From NCBI GenBank assembly GCA_032622095.1, contig CP136063.1:281785426-281849425 (forward strand): 64,000 nt of DNA, read 5' to 3'. Positions 20,638-33,091 of this stretch are shown here, piece by piece. The stretch is from Siphonodentalium dalli (lineage: Eukaryota > Mollusca > Scaphopoda > Gadilida > Siphonodentaliidae). A program made the translations under genes and the position numbers. Below the pieces are notes generated by a model. That model ran no database searches. It saw only the letters and a list, made by a program, of their open reading frames with translations, and was not told the DNA's origin. Numbering within the stretch: position 1 is the first letter of the stretch; each line of letters starts with the position of its first letter.

Positions 20638-21446
20638 TACATAATAATATATAATGTTTTCCTGCCATAAGAATGAGTGTGACTGTGGGAGCTTGATGGG
20701 TGAAGTTAGAAGTTTATCAATGTCAACCTCTCAATTTTAATGAGCAGGATTCTCAAAGTACCGATGGTTTCAGACCTATTGGTACCGGTGTAACAGTTTA
20801 TCTCCCGCCCTGGGTATTTCCCCCCCCCCCCCCCCCCCCCCCCCCCCCACTCATATATTTTTTTTCCCTCACTTATTTTCTATTATTATGGTAAGAAATG
20901 CCGAGAAAACTATTAATAAAAAAAAAAAAATTATTTTGAAGTTTAACTTAACCCCTCACAAAATAGCATAAACATGTCAAAATATTACCTTACGATTTTA
21001 TCGTTTATTTTGCTTTATATTGTCATGAAATGGCGAGAAATTAACTTTATATGAGAACAATTTAATAGAGCAAGAATTTGGGGTGGGGGGGAAATATCCA
21101 GGCCTGAGTATCTCCCCCCCCCCCCCACCCAGCGGCTATACATGTATATGACAAAAATTAAATGTATGATTTTATTGCTTAATTTGATTTATATAGTTAT
21201 GAAATGGCGAGAAATTAACTTTATATGAGCAAAATTTGATAGAGTAAGAATTTGGGGTGGGGGGGAGATACCCAGGCCTGAGTATCCCCCCCCCCCCACC
21301 CACCCAGCGGCTATATATGACAAAAATTAAACGTATGATTTTATTGCTTAATTTGCTTTATATAGTCATGAAATGGCGAGAAATTAACTTTATATGAGCA
21401 GAATTTGATTAGAGTAAGAATTTGGGGTGGGGGGGGAAGATACCCA

Positions 21447-22656
21447 TGTGAATCTTCTAACACATAAGATAGAAGAACTTGCTCTAGCCTACATACCTCA
21501 TAAAAATGCATTAATTCGCAAAAGCTGCCCAGCATGGCTGACGTGCGAAATCCGACGACTGATCCGACAAAGACGCCGATTACATAAAATGGCTAAAAAA
21601 TCCAACTCTGAGCAAAACTGGTCTAATTATCGAAAAAAACGTAATGAAGTTATTGCTACAATACGCAAATCAAAAAAACAATATTTAACAAAAACTGAAG
21701 AAGTTCTGAATGACAAAAGTTGTGAGCCTTCAAAGTGGTGGAAAACTCTACAAAATCTTTTATTCAAAAAGAAAAACAAATCGATTCCGCCCTTAGTAGT
21801 AGGGGATCAGGTTGTTATAACCAATGCTGAGAAGGCCGAAACACTAAATAACTATTTTTGTAGTATTTCTTTCGTTGACGAAACTGGAATAACATTGCCT
21901 CACAAATCTTTCAATCCATGGAGATCAACGCTATCAACGATCAAAATAACTCACGAATCGGTAAGATCTGCCCTAGAATCATTGAAAGCATCAAAAGCCT
22001 GTGGTCCTGACATGATAAATCCCAAAGTTCTCAAGAACTGTGCTACTTCGCTTAGCATCCCCCTTGCTGAACTATTTAATACTTGCATTCAACAGTCTTA
22101 TTTCCCTCAAACATGGAAAAGATCAAACATTGTGCCAATATTTAAGAAAGACGAACCATCAGATGTATCAAATTATCGACCAATAGCATTACTCAGCTGT
22201 ATATCAAAAGTATTTGAAAGATGCATTTTTAATCATTTGTGGGAATTTCTCTCTTCAAACGGAATCATAACGCAATACCAGTCTGGATTTGTCCGAGGGG
22301 ACTCCACCGTGTTCCAACTCACAGATTTGTACGATCACATATGTTCATCCCTAGACATTGGAAAAGAGATCAGATGTGTATTTTGTGACATAAGCAAGGC
22401 GTTTGATAAAGTCTGGCACCGTGGCCTTTTATATAAACTAGAAAGTATAGGTATTACAGGGAATCTGTTGAAACTTCTTGAGTCATATTTAACTGACCGT
22501 GAACAGCGAGTCTTAATTGAGGGAGATCATTCTCAATGGAAACCTGTCATGGCGGGTGTGCCCCAAGGCTCTATACTAGGCCCCCTCTTTTTTCTTATCT
22601 ACATTAATGATATAACACAAAATGTTAACTGTTACAGTACGCTTGTTTGCAGATGA
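21447..22656 (+). pseudogene. LINE reverse transcriptase, N-terminal and palm part
   Basis: The reading frame enters from the host repeat, so there is no native start. It shows the reverse transcriptase series in order: a linker rich in basic residues (RLIRQRRRLHK), SNYRPIALLS, FERCIF, YQSGFVRGD, the first catalytic aspartate in FCDISKAFDKVWH, and AGVPQGSILGPLFFLIYIND. It then leaves frame just before the catalytic FADD box, at about 22630. The continuation is the overlapping frame at 22622-23806, one base out of phase, consistent with a single extra base. The enzyme would copy its own RNA at a nicked target. Confidence 0.9.
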
Positions 22657-23806
22657 TACATCCATATTTTTAACAGTTGAAGACCCTACATTGGCGGCCG
22701 AATTAATAAACGGTGATATTGAACGATTGGCATCCTGGTCACAAGAATGGCTTGTGAAATTTAACCCGACGAAAACTGAGACTCTCTTGATATCGCGTAA
22801 AACTGACCCCCCTGATCATCCCCGACTCCATATGTCTAACGAGGACGTAAATGAGGTGACTTTTCACAAACATCTGGGATTAACGTTTAACAATCATGGC
22901 TCATGGGATGCTCATATAAATGACATTATAGACAGGGCCTGGAAACGAGTGAACCACCTAAGAAAATTTAAATACTACCTGGACCGTATAACTATAGAGA
23001 GAATATATTTTGCTTATATTAGACCAGTCTTGGAATATGCCTCACCCGTATGGGACAACTGCACGCAAGCTGAAAGTGAGCTAATAGAAAAAATTCAATT
23101 TGAAGCTGCTAGAATAGCAACGGGAGGAACTAGAAGCATAAACAGCATTGATATATTGGCAGACCTTGGTTGGGAAATGTTAAGTGAAAGGAGAACTAAA
23201 TTCAAACTACATCAATTCTATAAGATGTTCTATCGCAATTCGCCAGCATATCTTTACAACACTGTTAATCATAATCACCCAGGGGCTGACAGATATGACT
23301 TTCGGAGAACTGACTTAAGACCCCCTTTTTCGGACACATCATCATATCAACGATCATTCTTGCCCGCGACAACACGCCAGTGGAATAAATTATCTGATGA
23401 CCTGAAAAACTCAGAAACTCTAGAAAATTTCAAATACAAATTGAATACCAATCTGCGCCTAAGACAAAAGAATGTTCGCCATTATAGCTATAGCAAATGC
23501 CGCAAAGCCCAGTTAATTCACACGCAACTTCGACTAGGATGCAGTAACCTCAATGATGATCTCAGTCGCAACCATTTAAACGAATCTGATAAATGCTCAT
23601 GTGGGGAAGTCGAGACTGCCGACCACTTTTTACTATATTGTCCCAGATACTCGACAATACGAATTGAAATTTTCTCAGTATTAGCACAAAATTTGTGGAG
23701 ATCTGATATTTTACTTAAGGGATCTACTTCATTTCCCAAAAGACTCAATAAGGCCATATTTGAGGCAACTCAAACATTTATACTAACAAGCAATCGATTT
23801 CGTTAA
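22622..23806 (+). pseudogene. LINE reverse transcriptase, catalytic box to C-terminus
   Basis: Opens with VRLFADDTSIF, the catalytic FADD box, followed by WSQEWLVKFNPTKTE, HLGLTFNNHGSWDAHI, the thumb region YFAYIRPVLEYASPVWDNC, and a C-terminal CSCGEVETADHFLLYCPRY that is a probable CCHC-type zinc knuckle. It ends with a TAA after FILTSNRFR. The C-terminal part is uninterrupted over nearly 400 codons. Together with 21447-22656 it forms one broken protein. Confidence 0.9.
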
Positions 23807-24599
23807 TCGCCAATTGTATTAATTCTGATATTCACAATAAGTAGCTGCTCGAATTTGATAGTCTTCAGAGACACAAACAAAAAATGATATAGAAATAAAT
23901 CATATACATGTATATAGCTAACAATGTAGCAATAATTTCAATAACTCGACCCAAAAAAACAAACTTAAATAAATTAAAAAAAAAGCCATATTAAGGTACT
24001 GGCAAACTATTGACTCCACTCGACACAAATAGTTTTAAATTTTTCTATGTAAAACAATAACATGCATAAGGGTAGTGATCATTGTAAATACATGTGTTAA
24101 TTGCTTTTTTCCTCTGTTCTCACCCAACTGTTCATTTATCTTCTAATCATGTTCTGTATCTCTTCCTATCACTTAATCTTAACTTCCACTTCTCACTGAA
24201 CACTATATGTAATCTATTCTCCTCTGAGGAGATGGCTCTATATAAGCATCTGATGCTTGTTGTCAAATCCTCTTCCTCCCTTCTTGTCTTCTATTCATAC
24301 ATGTGTCATGTTTTATAATTATATAATTTTGGGAAGAAATAAAATATTGTTTAAACCAGATACCCAGGCCTGAGTATCTTCCCCCCTCCCACCCAGCACC
24401 TACATATGACAAAAATTAAACGTATGATTTTATTGCTTAATTTGCTTTATATAGTTATGAAATGGCGAGATAAACTTATATATATATTTTTTTTAATTCT
24501 GCTGCTGGGTGAGGGGGGGGGGGGGGGGGGTACTCAGCCCTCTCCCCCACACCAAATTCCTATTCTATCAACTTTTTGTCATAAAAAGTTAATTTCTGA

Positions 24600-27390
24600 C
24601 CATATCATGACTATTTAAAGCAATAAAATCATACGTTTAATTTTTGTCATATGTAGCTGCTGGGTGGGGGGGGGGGGGGGGAAGATACTCAGGCATGGGT
24701 ATCCCCCCACACCCCAAATTCTTACTCAATAAAATTATTCTCACATAAAGTTAATTTCTCGCCATTTCATGACTATATATAAAGCAAATTAAGCAATAAA
24801 ATCATATGTTTAATTTTTGTCATATGTAGGTGCTGGGTGGGGGGGGGGGGGGGGAATACTCAGGCCTGGGTATCTTACCCCCACCCCAAATTCTTACTTT
24901 ATCAAATTTTGCTCATATAAAGTTAATTTCTCGCCATTTCATGACTATATAAAGCAAATTAAGCAATAAAATCATGTTTAATTTTTGTCATATGTAGGTG
25001 CTGGGTGGGGGGGGGAGATACTCAGGCCTGGGTATCTTCCCCCCACCCCAAATTCTTACTCTATCAAATTGTTCTCACATAAAGTTAATTTCTCGCCATT
25101 TCATGACCATATATAAAGCAAATTAAGCAATAAAATCATATGTTTAATTTTTGTCATATGTAGGTGCTGGGTGGGGGGAAGATACTCAGGCCTGGGTATC
25201 TCCCCCCCCCCCCCCCCACCCCAAATTCTTACTCTATCAAATTGTTCTCACATAAAGTTAATTTCTCGCCATTTCATGACCATATATAAAGCAAATTAAG
25301 CAATAAAATCATATGTTTAATTTTTGTCATATGTAGGTGCTGGGTGGGGGGAAGATACTCAGGCCTGGGTATCTTCACCCCCCCCCCCCCACCCCAAATT
25401 CTTACTCTATCAAATTTTGCTCATATAAAGTTAATGTCTCGCCATTTCATGACTATATAAAGCAAATTAAACAATAAAATCATATGTTTAATTTTTGTCA
25501 TATGTAGGTGCTGGGTGGGGGGGGGGGGGGGGGAGATACTCAGGCCTGGGTATTTCCCCCCCCCCCCACCCCAAATTCTTACTCTATCAAATTGTTCTCA
25601 CATAAAGTTAATTTCTCGCCATTTCATGACTATATATAAAGCAAATTAAGCAATAAAATCATGTTTAATTTTTGTCATATGTAGGTGCTGGGTGGGGGGG
25701 GGAAGATACTCAGGCCTGGGTATCTTCCCCCCCCCCCCCCACCCCAAATTCTTACTCTATCAAATTGTTCTCACATAAAGTTAATTTCTCGCCATTTCAT
25801 GACTATATATAAAGCAAATTAAGCAATAAAATCATATGTTTAATTTTTGTCATATGTAGGTGCTGGGTGGGGGGGGGGGGAGATACTCAGGCCTGGGTAT
25901 TTCCCCCCCCCCCCCCACCCCAAATTCTTACTCTATCAAATTTTGCTCATATAAAGTTAATTTCTCGCCATTTCATGACTATATAAAGCAAATTAAGCAA
26001 TAAAATAATATGTTTAATTTTTGTCATATATAGGTGCTGGGTGGGGGGGGGGGGGGAGATACTCAGGCCTGGGTATTTCCCCCCCCCCACCCCAAATTCT
26101 TACTCTATCAAATTGTTCTCACATAAAGTTAATTTCTCGCTATTTCATGACTATATAAAGCAAATTAAGCAATAAAATAATGTTTAATTTTTGTCATATG
26201 TAGGTGCTGGGTGGGGGGGGGGGGGGGGAGATACTCAGGCCTGGGTATTTCCCCCCCCCCCCCCACCCCAAATTCTTACTCTATCAAATTGTTCTCACAT
26301 AAAGTTAATTTCTCGCCATTTCGTGACTATATATAAAGCAAATTAAGCAATAAAATCATATGTTTAATTTTTGTCATATGTAGGTGCTGGTGGGGGGGGG
26401 GGGAAGATACTCAGGCCTGGGTATTCCCCCCCCCCCCCCCCCACCCCAAATTCTTACTCTATCAAATTGTTCTCACATAAAGTTACTTTCTCGCCATTTC
26501 ATGACTATATAAAGCAAATTAAGCAATAAAATCATGTTTAATTTTTGTCATATGTAGGTGCTGGGTGGGGGGGGGGGGGGAGATACTCAGGCCTGGGTAT
26601 CTTCCCTTCCACCCCAAATTCTTACTCTATCAAATTTTGCTCATATAAAGTTAATTTCTCGCCATTTCATGACTATATAAAGCAAATTAAGCAATAAAAT
26701 CATATGTTCAATTTTTGTCATATGTAGGTGCTGGGTGGGGGGGGGGGGGGGGGGGGGAAGATACTCAGGCCTGGGTATCTTCCCCCCCCCCCCCACCCCA
26801 AATTCTTACTCTATCAAATTGTTCTAACATAAAGTTAATTTCTCGCCATTTCATGACTATATATAAAGCAAATTAAGCAATAAAATCATATGTTTAATTT
26901 TTGTCATATGTAGGTGCTGGGTGGGGGGGGGGGGGGGAGATACTCAGGCCTGGGTATCTGAATTCCCCCCCCCCCACCCCAAATTCTTACTCTATCAAAT
27001 TGTTCTCACATAAAGTTAATTTCTCGCCATTTCATGATGTTTAATTTTTGTCATATGTAGGTGCTGGGTGGGGGGTGGGGGGGGGAGGGGGGGGGGGGGG
27101 GGAGATACTCAGGCCTGGGTATCTTCCCCCCGACCCCAAATTCTTTCTCTATCAATATAAAGTTAATTTCTCGCCATTTCATGACTATGTAAAGCAAATT
27201 AAGCAATAAAATCATATGTTTAATTTTTGTCATATGTAGGTGCCGGGTGGGGGGGGGGGAAGATACTCAGGCCTGGGTATCTTCCCCCCCCCCCCCCCCA
27301 CCCCAAATTCTTACTCTATCAAATTGTTCTCATATAAAGTTAATTTCTCGCCATTTCATGACTATATAAAGCAAATTAAACGATAGAATC
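24600..27390 (-). repeat. Tandem array of about 16 units of 160-180 bp bounded by G and C runs
   Basis: Each unit reads: G run, AAGATACTCAGGCCTGGGTATCT-like palindrome, C run, CACCCCAAATTCTTACT, a CATAAAGTTAATTTCTCGCC segment, AAGCAAATTAAGCAATAAAA, TTTAATTTTTGTCATATGTA, GGTGCTGGGTG. The palindrome centred on AGGCCT has its arms extended by the flanking G and C runs, so every unit can form a strong hairpin, and both strands have G-quadruplex potential. Run lengths vary from unit to unit (about 5 to 20). Confidence 0.9.
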
Positions 27391-27540
27391 ATAAGGTAAT
27401 ATTTTGACATATTTATGCTATTATTGGGTTAAAGTGACACAACAATCTTCCCCGGTATACCCCGATTGACTGAAGCAATAACATATATATATACGGCGGA
27501 ATCCCGCAGATAACTATTTTTAGCCACAATTCCAATCCGC

Positions 27541-30366
27541 GCGATCCGATGGGAACGGGAAGATTCGGCGGCGGGAAGTTTCGGCCATGTATTTTTCGGC
27601 GGAGGGAAGATTCGGCCAGTCGTTTGATCTATAACTAATTACGGCTTGGGGATTACGGCTTATGTGGGACCAAGCTTGTGTGCGCACTTATTCTTTGTTG
27701 TAACAATAACAACTAATTAGAGGGATTATAGGGTCTAGCTTGATTAACTCATTTTAGTAATGACAGATTTTATTAGAATGGATGAAACATATTTACACAA
27801 GCTGATAACATAAGCCGATAAGGTGTAACAGAAATACAAACAAAACAATTTAAAATACATTTATAACCGGAATACTTTATTTGAAACATACAAAATCAAC
27901 TAATAGTTTTGTCTTGTTATCTTCTTGTCTTGTCTTGTCGAGACAACTCACAGATTCTACAGTTGAGTTGGAAATACTGAGGTGAAGTAATTACCTTACA
28001 TTTCATACAAGAAATTGTTTTCCAAATCGAAGATGACGGCCAAAATGGCGACCAAAATTTGAAAACACGCCTACATTCATTTACTTTCTTACGATGGGCG
28101 TTATAGTTTCGCGATTTCTACCAACCATTACATGTTGATATGGAATATTGATATGAAGTATGTATCCATTTGAGTTTGGCTATTGATACTCACAGTCAAG
28201 TAGGCGGTCAAGAAGTGTGGGTATATTATGCATTATGGTCTTCTACGCCTTAGCAGAAAGGCATCCGTCAAATGTCAGGCTTTCAACATTCGAAGCCATA
28301 TACAGAAGTTTTCCGGGTACGTCAGTGCATTAGATGAGTATGTGAATTGATGAACCATATATTGAGAAGTAGCTGTTTGGGAAGATCACCAGGTGCACTT
28401 TCTACAAAGAAGTTTAGAAAACTGTGTTGGTGTGAGGTCCAGATAATGCTAAATATGGCAAATCAGAATAAACTCAGGTACTGTTGTCTTGATTCTTGGA
28501 AGTTAAAATATGACTATTCGGGCCACCTATATACGGTTACGGCCATTATGGGCGCTTAGTGGAGAATGGATTTCGAAATGCCACATCGCGATTATTAATT
28601 GTGGGTTTTCATCCTTCCAGAAGGCTACGTCTTATGTTGGAACTCATAGATGGCTTATATTATGTACCGTTTTGTCCATCGAAATAATGACAAAAAGTTG
28701 AAATTACTAGTAGTATGTGATAAAATCGACTTCTTTTCAATTTCTGGCCGCCAGTTTGATCGCCATCTTGACTGTGAGAATGTGCCAAGCTCAATTGAGT
28801 ACCTCATATACATTTTCCATATGAACATGTAATTGTGGGCATAAATCGCGTAGCAATAAGGCCCATCGTAAGAAAGTAAAGGAATGTGAGCTTGTTTTCA
28901 AATTTCGGTCGCCATTTTGGCCACCATCTTCAATTTGGAAAACAAATTCTTGCATGAGATGCAAGGTAATTACTTCACCTCAGTATTTCTAACTCAACTG
29001 TCAGCATGTGTCCAGTTGTCTCGAAAATAATGCCCAATGATGTGGAAATGAGGGAATTTCGTTGATTTTTCAAAATATTTCGGCCATTGTGGGCGCCATT
29101 TTAGATTTTGGGGGACTTTTATTTGGATATGGTGCAATGATAATTCTTCGCCTAAGTGTTCCCAACTCACAATGGTAAACAGGTGTGGATTTGTCGTGAC
29201 AATAACGCTCACTGATGTTACAATCGGCGATTCTGGTGGCCATTTTGGCCACCATCTTGGATTTGGGTGAATATTCCTCAACTCAGGTATAAGAAGAATC
29301 CTAGCTCGAGTATCTACTGCACATATATATGCATGGGTGTGTTATAATAGCAATAACATTCATTGATTCGAAACATTACATCGCGTTATTAGCGTCGATT
29401 CGGCTTTGACCTATTATACCGGCATTTGGGAAAACGTGATATCGGACAAAAATATCCCACAATGAAAGTATATTATGGTCGCCTTGTGTTTGATAATGAC
29501 TCTTCTATACGATAAATGTATAAATTCACGCCAAGATGCCAATATTTTCCCACAGAGACAAACGAAATGTGGTGAAATGTCAGAAAAATAGCTTATTTTC
29601 ACATTTCGGCGGCCATCCTTGCCGCCATATTGGATTCTGGTGTCGGATTGTTTGCTAATTTGTAAGGGTTGTATATTAGCATAACGAATCGTGCGGAAAA
29701 CAAGACCGCGTGTGATATCATCTTTACTATAACGGCGATCAAAGAGACCTGGTGCATATAAATAAAATGGCCGCCATGGTGGACGCCATCTTGTCTGGAG
29801 TCTCTGCGGCCACTTTTTTCTGGTTAACGACCGAAACAAAATTAGAGGAGACATTAAGAAAGAAAATTCGTGGGGTGAAGTTGAGTTCTTGGTTGCAGAG
29901 GTCGACTAATATCTCCTGGACTAGATGCCTCAAATTTGAGCGCCATGTTTACTAAGTTAGATTTTCAAGGTCGCAAGTCGAAGTCTCGAAAGCGATCGAT
30001 TTATCTCTCGTACTATACATTTTGCGTTCACCGTCTACACTATTGTTGTCATTGTTTCTATTGACGGGTAGGAAAATTAAATATGTTAATTATCAGTTAA
30101 TTATGAATGCAAAAAAACAACACTAAATAATATCTGTCATTGTAATTTCGGCATCCGGAATACGAAATATACAGGTTTCGGCATCCGGCGTACTGACACT
30201 CGGCATCCGGAATACTCTATAATTAACCCCGGAATCCGGCGTACGAAAAGGGGGTGGTCCCCCTCATATATTGGTATAAACCTAGGAAGATTCGGCCGAT
30301 AAACCCGCCGAATCTTCCCTGCCGAATCTTCCCTCCGCCGAATCTTCACGGACCCGATCCGATTGG
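27541..30366. mobile_element. Inverted-repeat element with AAGATTCGGCGG ends
   Basis: Left end (27541-27621) and right end (30286-30366) are inverted copies containing GATCCGATGGG / CCCGATCCGATTGG and multiple GGGAAGATTCGGC motifs. An inner inverted pair lies at about 27945-28110 and 28850-29005 (AATACTGAGGTGAAGTAATT and complement). Seven doublets of the form GGCNGCCATNTTGG are spread through 28030-29795. Frames are short, and no transposase was recognised. A non-autonomous foldback or MULE-like element is possible. Confidence 0.55.
30145..30250. repeat. Short tandem motif CGGCATCCGGAATAC
   Basis: Four imperfect copies of CGGCATCCGG(A/C)(A/G)TAC spaced 20-35 bp, within the right part of the preceding inverted-repeat element. 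Probably subterminal repeats. Confidence 0.6.
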
Positions 30367-30964
30367 TCGGCGATCTTTCGTCACCAATTTGATACGATTG
30401 TTTTGAGAATAATAACTCTCATTCTCAAGACCAAATAAATTAATTAAAACTTAATTAGTTAGAACGCATATTTGAGTTAGATTATCGGAGTTTTATCTCC
30501 GTGTATGTTGTGTTGAATGGGAATGTTGGGTCCTCACATATGAAATCAACGATTATTGCCTGGAAAACTTGTCAAAAACTCGGTTCGAATTGAAGTTCGT
30601 GTGATCAGATCAGGCTATGTTGCATGTTGACATTCTAATTGAATATTGTCAACAGCGGGAATTAATTCTCATCCTGATGACCCAGGAGAGTGACTCAGGT
30701 CACAATTGAGTCACAATTAATGGGAACTTTTGGAGAACCTATCGTTCAAACACGCAGATTAAAAAAAAACAGTGTGGGTAGATAGCGTCAGAAAAATGTA
30801 CATGTAGCAAGTGCAATTTGACACTAAAATTTACATGTATGTCTTTGGACTGGACTGGCCGCAGTAGGCCTACACTATAGTACAGGCCTTGCAGATTCAA
30901 ATTGAACTAAAGTCTCCAACAGTGACCTGTAGTATTAAAATAACTAATTTCAAAATGTGTGGCC
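30367..30964. other. Unassigned AT-rich spacer
   Basis: About 600 bp with no frame or repeat that I could support. Confidence 0.45.
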
Positions 30965-31464
30965 CAGTATTGTGGGATATGCCAAATTGACATTTAATAA
31001 ATAATTGAGCTTAATCGCAATAAGGAATCCCTTATTAGCGCAATAAGTAAAAATCTAATTGCCCTTAAGCACAATAAGAGATTCCTTATTGCGTTTAAGC
31101 GCAATAAGGAATTTCCTTATTGGGCTTAAGTGCAATAAGAATATTCCTTATTGCGCTTAAGCGCAAATAAGGAATATTACATAAACTCCCTATAATTCCA
31201 ATAGTGTAGTCCATGGTGCAATGGGTGGAGTTTATTGGTCACATGGTGACTGTCCACGTGTAGGCCTATTCAGATTCTATCCCTGTTAACAGGCAAATAT
31301 AGGATAATTCTACTATTTTCTCATGAGGGAGATATTAATTGCACTTAAGCGCAATAAGGATGTATTGCGGTTAAGCGTATAATAAGGAATGTTCTTAATA
31401 AGATTCCTCTTTGCGCTTAAGCTCAATTATTTATTAAATTTCAATTTGGCATCCCATACAGTAT
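30965..31464. mobile_element. CTTAAG-palindrome foldback element, copy A (CAGTAT duplication)
   Basis: The element at 30971-31458 has inverted ends (TGTGGGATATGCCAAATTGA on the left, the complement of TATGGGATGCCAAATT on the right) and is flanked by CAGTAT on both sides (30965-30970 and 31459-31464). Inside the ends lie arrays of short palindromes of the form TTATTGCGCTTAAGCGCAAT. The centre is a unique segment containing CCCTGTTAACAGG. Non-coding. Confidence 0.8.
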
Positions 31465-31504
31465 TAGATATATTGGGAGGAGGGTAGATCATGCCATGAA
31501 TCTC

Positions 31505-32447
31505 TACTCTTATGGGATGCCAAATTGACATTTACTCTTGAGTGCCTAATAAAAGTACAGGGTGGAATAATAGTACAGGTGGGGAAAATGTTGCGTAACT
31601 GAATAATAGTACAGGGCGGAATAAACGTACAGCCTGGAAATATTAGTACCATACATCCCCACAAAATGCACCATCTGACTGGTTTACTGATGCCATGTGA
31701 CAGAAATAGTTTCGATGGATAGCCAGGTCTGTGAATCTGCAGTGTGCTGATAACTGTCAACAATTTAAGATTGGTGAATTATTTCTTTTGGTTAATTTAA
31801 TAAACGTACAGGGCCAAATAACGATCATACAGGTGGGAATTTTACCTCAATTTTAATAATCGTACATGTATGTTTATTAGGCACTCAAGAGTAATAAATA
31901 ATTGAGCTTAAGCGCAATAAGGAATCTCTTATTGCGCTTAACGCTTAAGGAATATTCTTATTGCGCTTAAGCGCAATTAGATCTTCCCTTATGCGCTTAA
32001 GCGCAATAAGAACATTCCTTATTGCGCTTAAGCGCAATTACATCCTTATTGCGATTAAGCGCAATTATTATCTCCGTCATGAGATCACCCCTCTGCAAAT
32101 AGTAGAATTATCATATATTGCCTGTTAACAGGGATATATATTGATTGCACCATGGACTAAACCATTTGAATTATAGGGAGTTTATGTAATATTCCTTATT
32201 GCGCTTAAGCACAATTAGCTCATATTGCGCTTAAGCGCAATAAGGAAATTCCTTATTGCGCTTAAGCGCAATAAGAATGTTCCTTATTGCGCTTAAGCGC
32301 AATAAGAATCTCTTATTGCGCTTAAGCGCAATAATGAATCTCTTATTGCTCTTAAGCGCAATAAGGAATTTTCTTATTGCGCTTGATTCCTTATTGCGCT
32401 TAAGCTCAATTATTTATTAAATGTCAATTTGGCATCCCATATACTCT
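31505..32447. mobile_element. CTTAAG-palindrome foldback element, copy B (TACTCT duplication)
   Basis: The element at 31511-32441 starts TATGGGATGCCAAATTGACA and ends with its complement. TACTCT flanks it at 31505-31510 and 32442-32447. Its central unique segment (with CCTGTTAACAGGG and ATAGGGAGTTTATGTAATAT) is the reverse complement of that in copy A, so the two copies are in opposite orientations only 46 bp apart. It contains more CTTAAG palindromes than copy A and is interrupted by a nested MITE at 31533-31893. Confidence 0.85.
31533..31893. mobile_element. MITE with TA duplication, nested in foldback copy B
   Basis: Ends CTCTTGAGTGCCTAATAAA and its complement (31535-31891), flanked by TA at 31533-31534 and 31892-31893. 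The uninterrupted site is seen in copy A as GACATTTAATAAATAATT, proving that TA was duplicated. The interior repeats an ATAATAGTACAGG-like motif several times on both strands. It is related to the MITE at 11441-11841. Confidence 0.9.
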
Positions 32448-32801
32448 GGCTAATATGACTTTGGGCCATAGATTTGGGCCATAGCTATGGTCATATAGCA
32501 ATAATGTGGTGTCACTGTATAAGGGCTTGCTTACCTCATATGGTGTACTTATTGACTTAAATCGGGTGAAAAACCCTATTGTCATATTATCAGCATCCCT
32601 GTCCCAAAAATTGGTGTTTCATTCCGGAAGCTTTGATGTCTCACTCCTCGAGCTCTGGTAGTTTTATTAAATCAGCGGCTCTTGCACAGATCTATAGTAT
32701 TTCCAGGTCATATACTGTAGCGCGAATATGGTGTCACTGAGGACCTGCTTCCCTAATATGGTGTACCTGTATATGTACTCGAAAATCAAAGTTGCCCCAA
32801 C
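32448..32801. other. No feature recognised
   Basis: About 350 bp between the foldback pair and the second Harbinger-like element. No frame or repeat supported. Confidence 0.4.
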
Positions 32802-33091
32802 TAAGGCCATATAAACTTAATAGTTTGTTTCTCAGGGATTTTTTTTTTCAAAGTGATGAGGGAGGCAGTTATTTATATTTATTATTTTTTTCAAATTAAT
32901 TTTATGGTGAGGCAGGTATTTATATATATAATATTTATCGGAGTCCCATATTAAGGAATAATACTGGATATGAGGAATAATACTGGATATGGGCAATATA
33001 CTGAAGCAGGGAAGCTGACCATCATATATCCCCTTAATAATCTAGATTTGTAATAAAGTTGTATAGAGGAAAAGGTTTGAGTTATTCACTC

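Larger units (their letters stand above)
21438..24366 (+). mobile_element. 5'-truncated jockey/CR1-like LINE with AGATACCCA target duplication
   Basis: AGATACCCA occurs at 21438-21446 and again at 24358-24366, and the host repeat reads continuously across if the 21447-24357 segment is removed. The element retains the reverse transcriptase and the C-terminal region, a 3' untranslated part of about 550 bp and a terminal AATAAAATATTGTTTAAA. The apurinic endonuclease and the first open reading frame are missing. Confidence 0.85.
20785..27440. mobile_element. Giant G/C-run foldback element, interrupted by a LINE
   Basis: The left end reads GGTGTAACAGTTTATCTCCC and then a long C run, as in the compact relative at 46882-48085. 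After the end come ATTATGGTAAGAAATGCCGA and a series of about 170-bp units (TTTGCTTTATATAGTCATGA, ATGGCGAGAAATTAACTT, AATTTGGGGTGGGGGG). Units point one way up to about 24500 and the opposite way from there to 27390, so the whole is a palindrome. The right terminal inverted repeat is not found; homology stops near 27440. Non-coding apart from the inserted LINE. Confidence 0.7.

Noticed and set aside
24600-27390. Centromeric satellite
   Set aside because: Unit length near 170 bp is suggestive, but the units are those of a dispersed foldback element with a compact copy at 46882, and the array is under 3 kb.
30965-32447. CRISPR-like array
   Set aside because: Short repeats are palindromic and regularly spaced, but spacers are not unique sequences, the genome is eukaryotic and no cas genes exist; foldback elements with target duplications fit.
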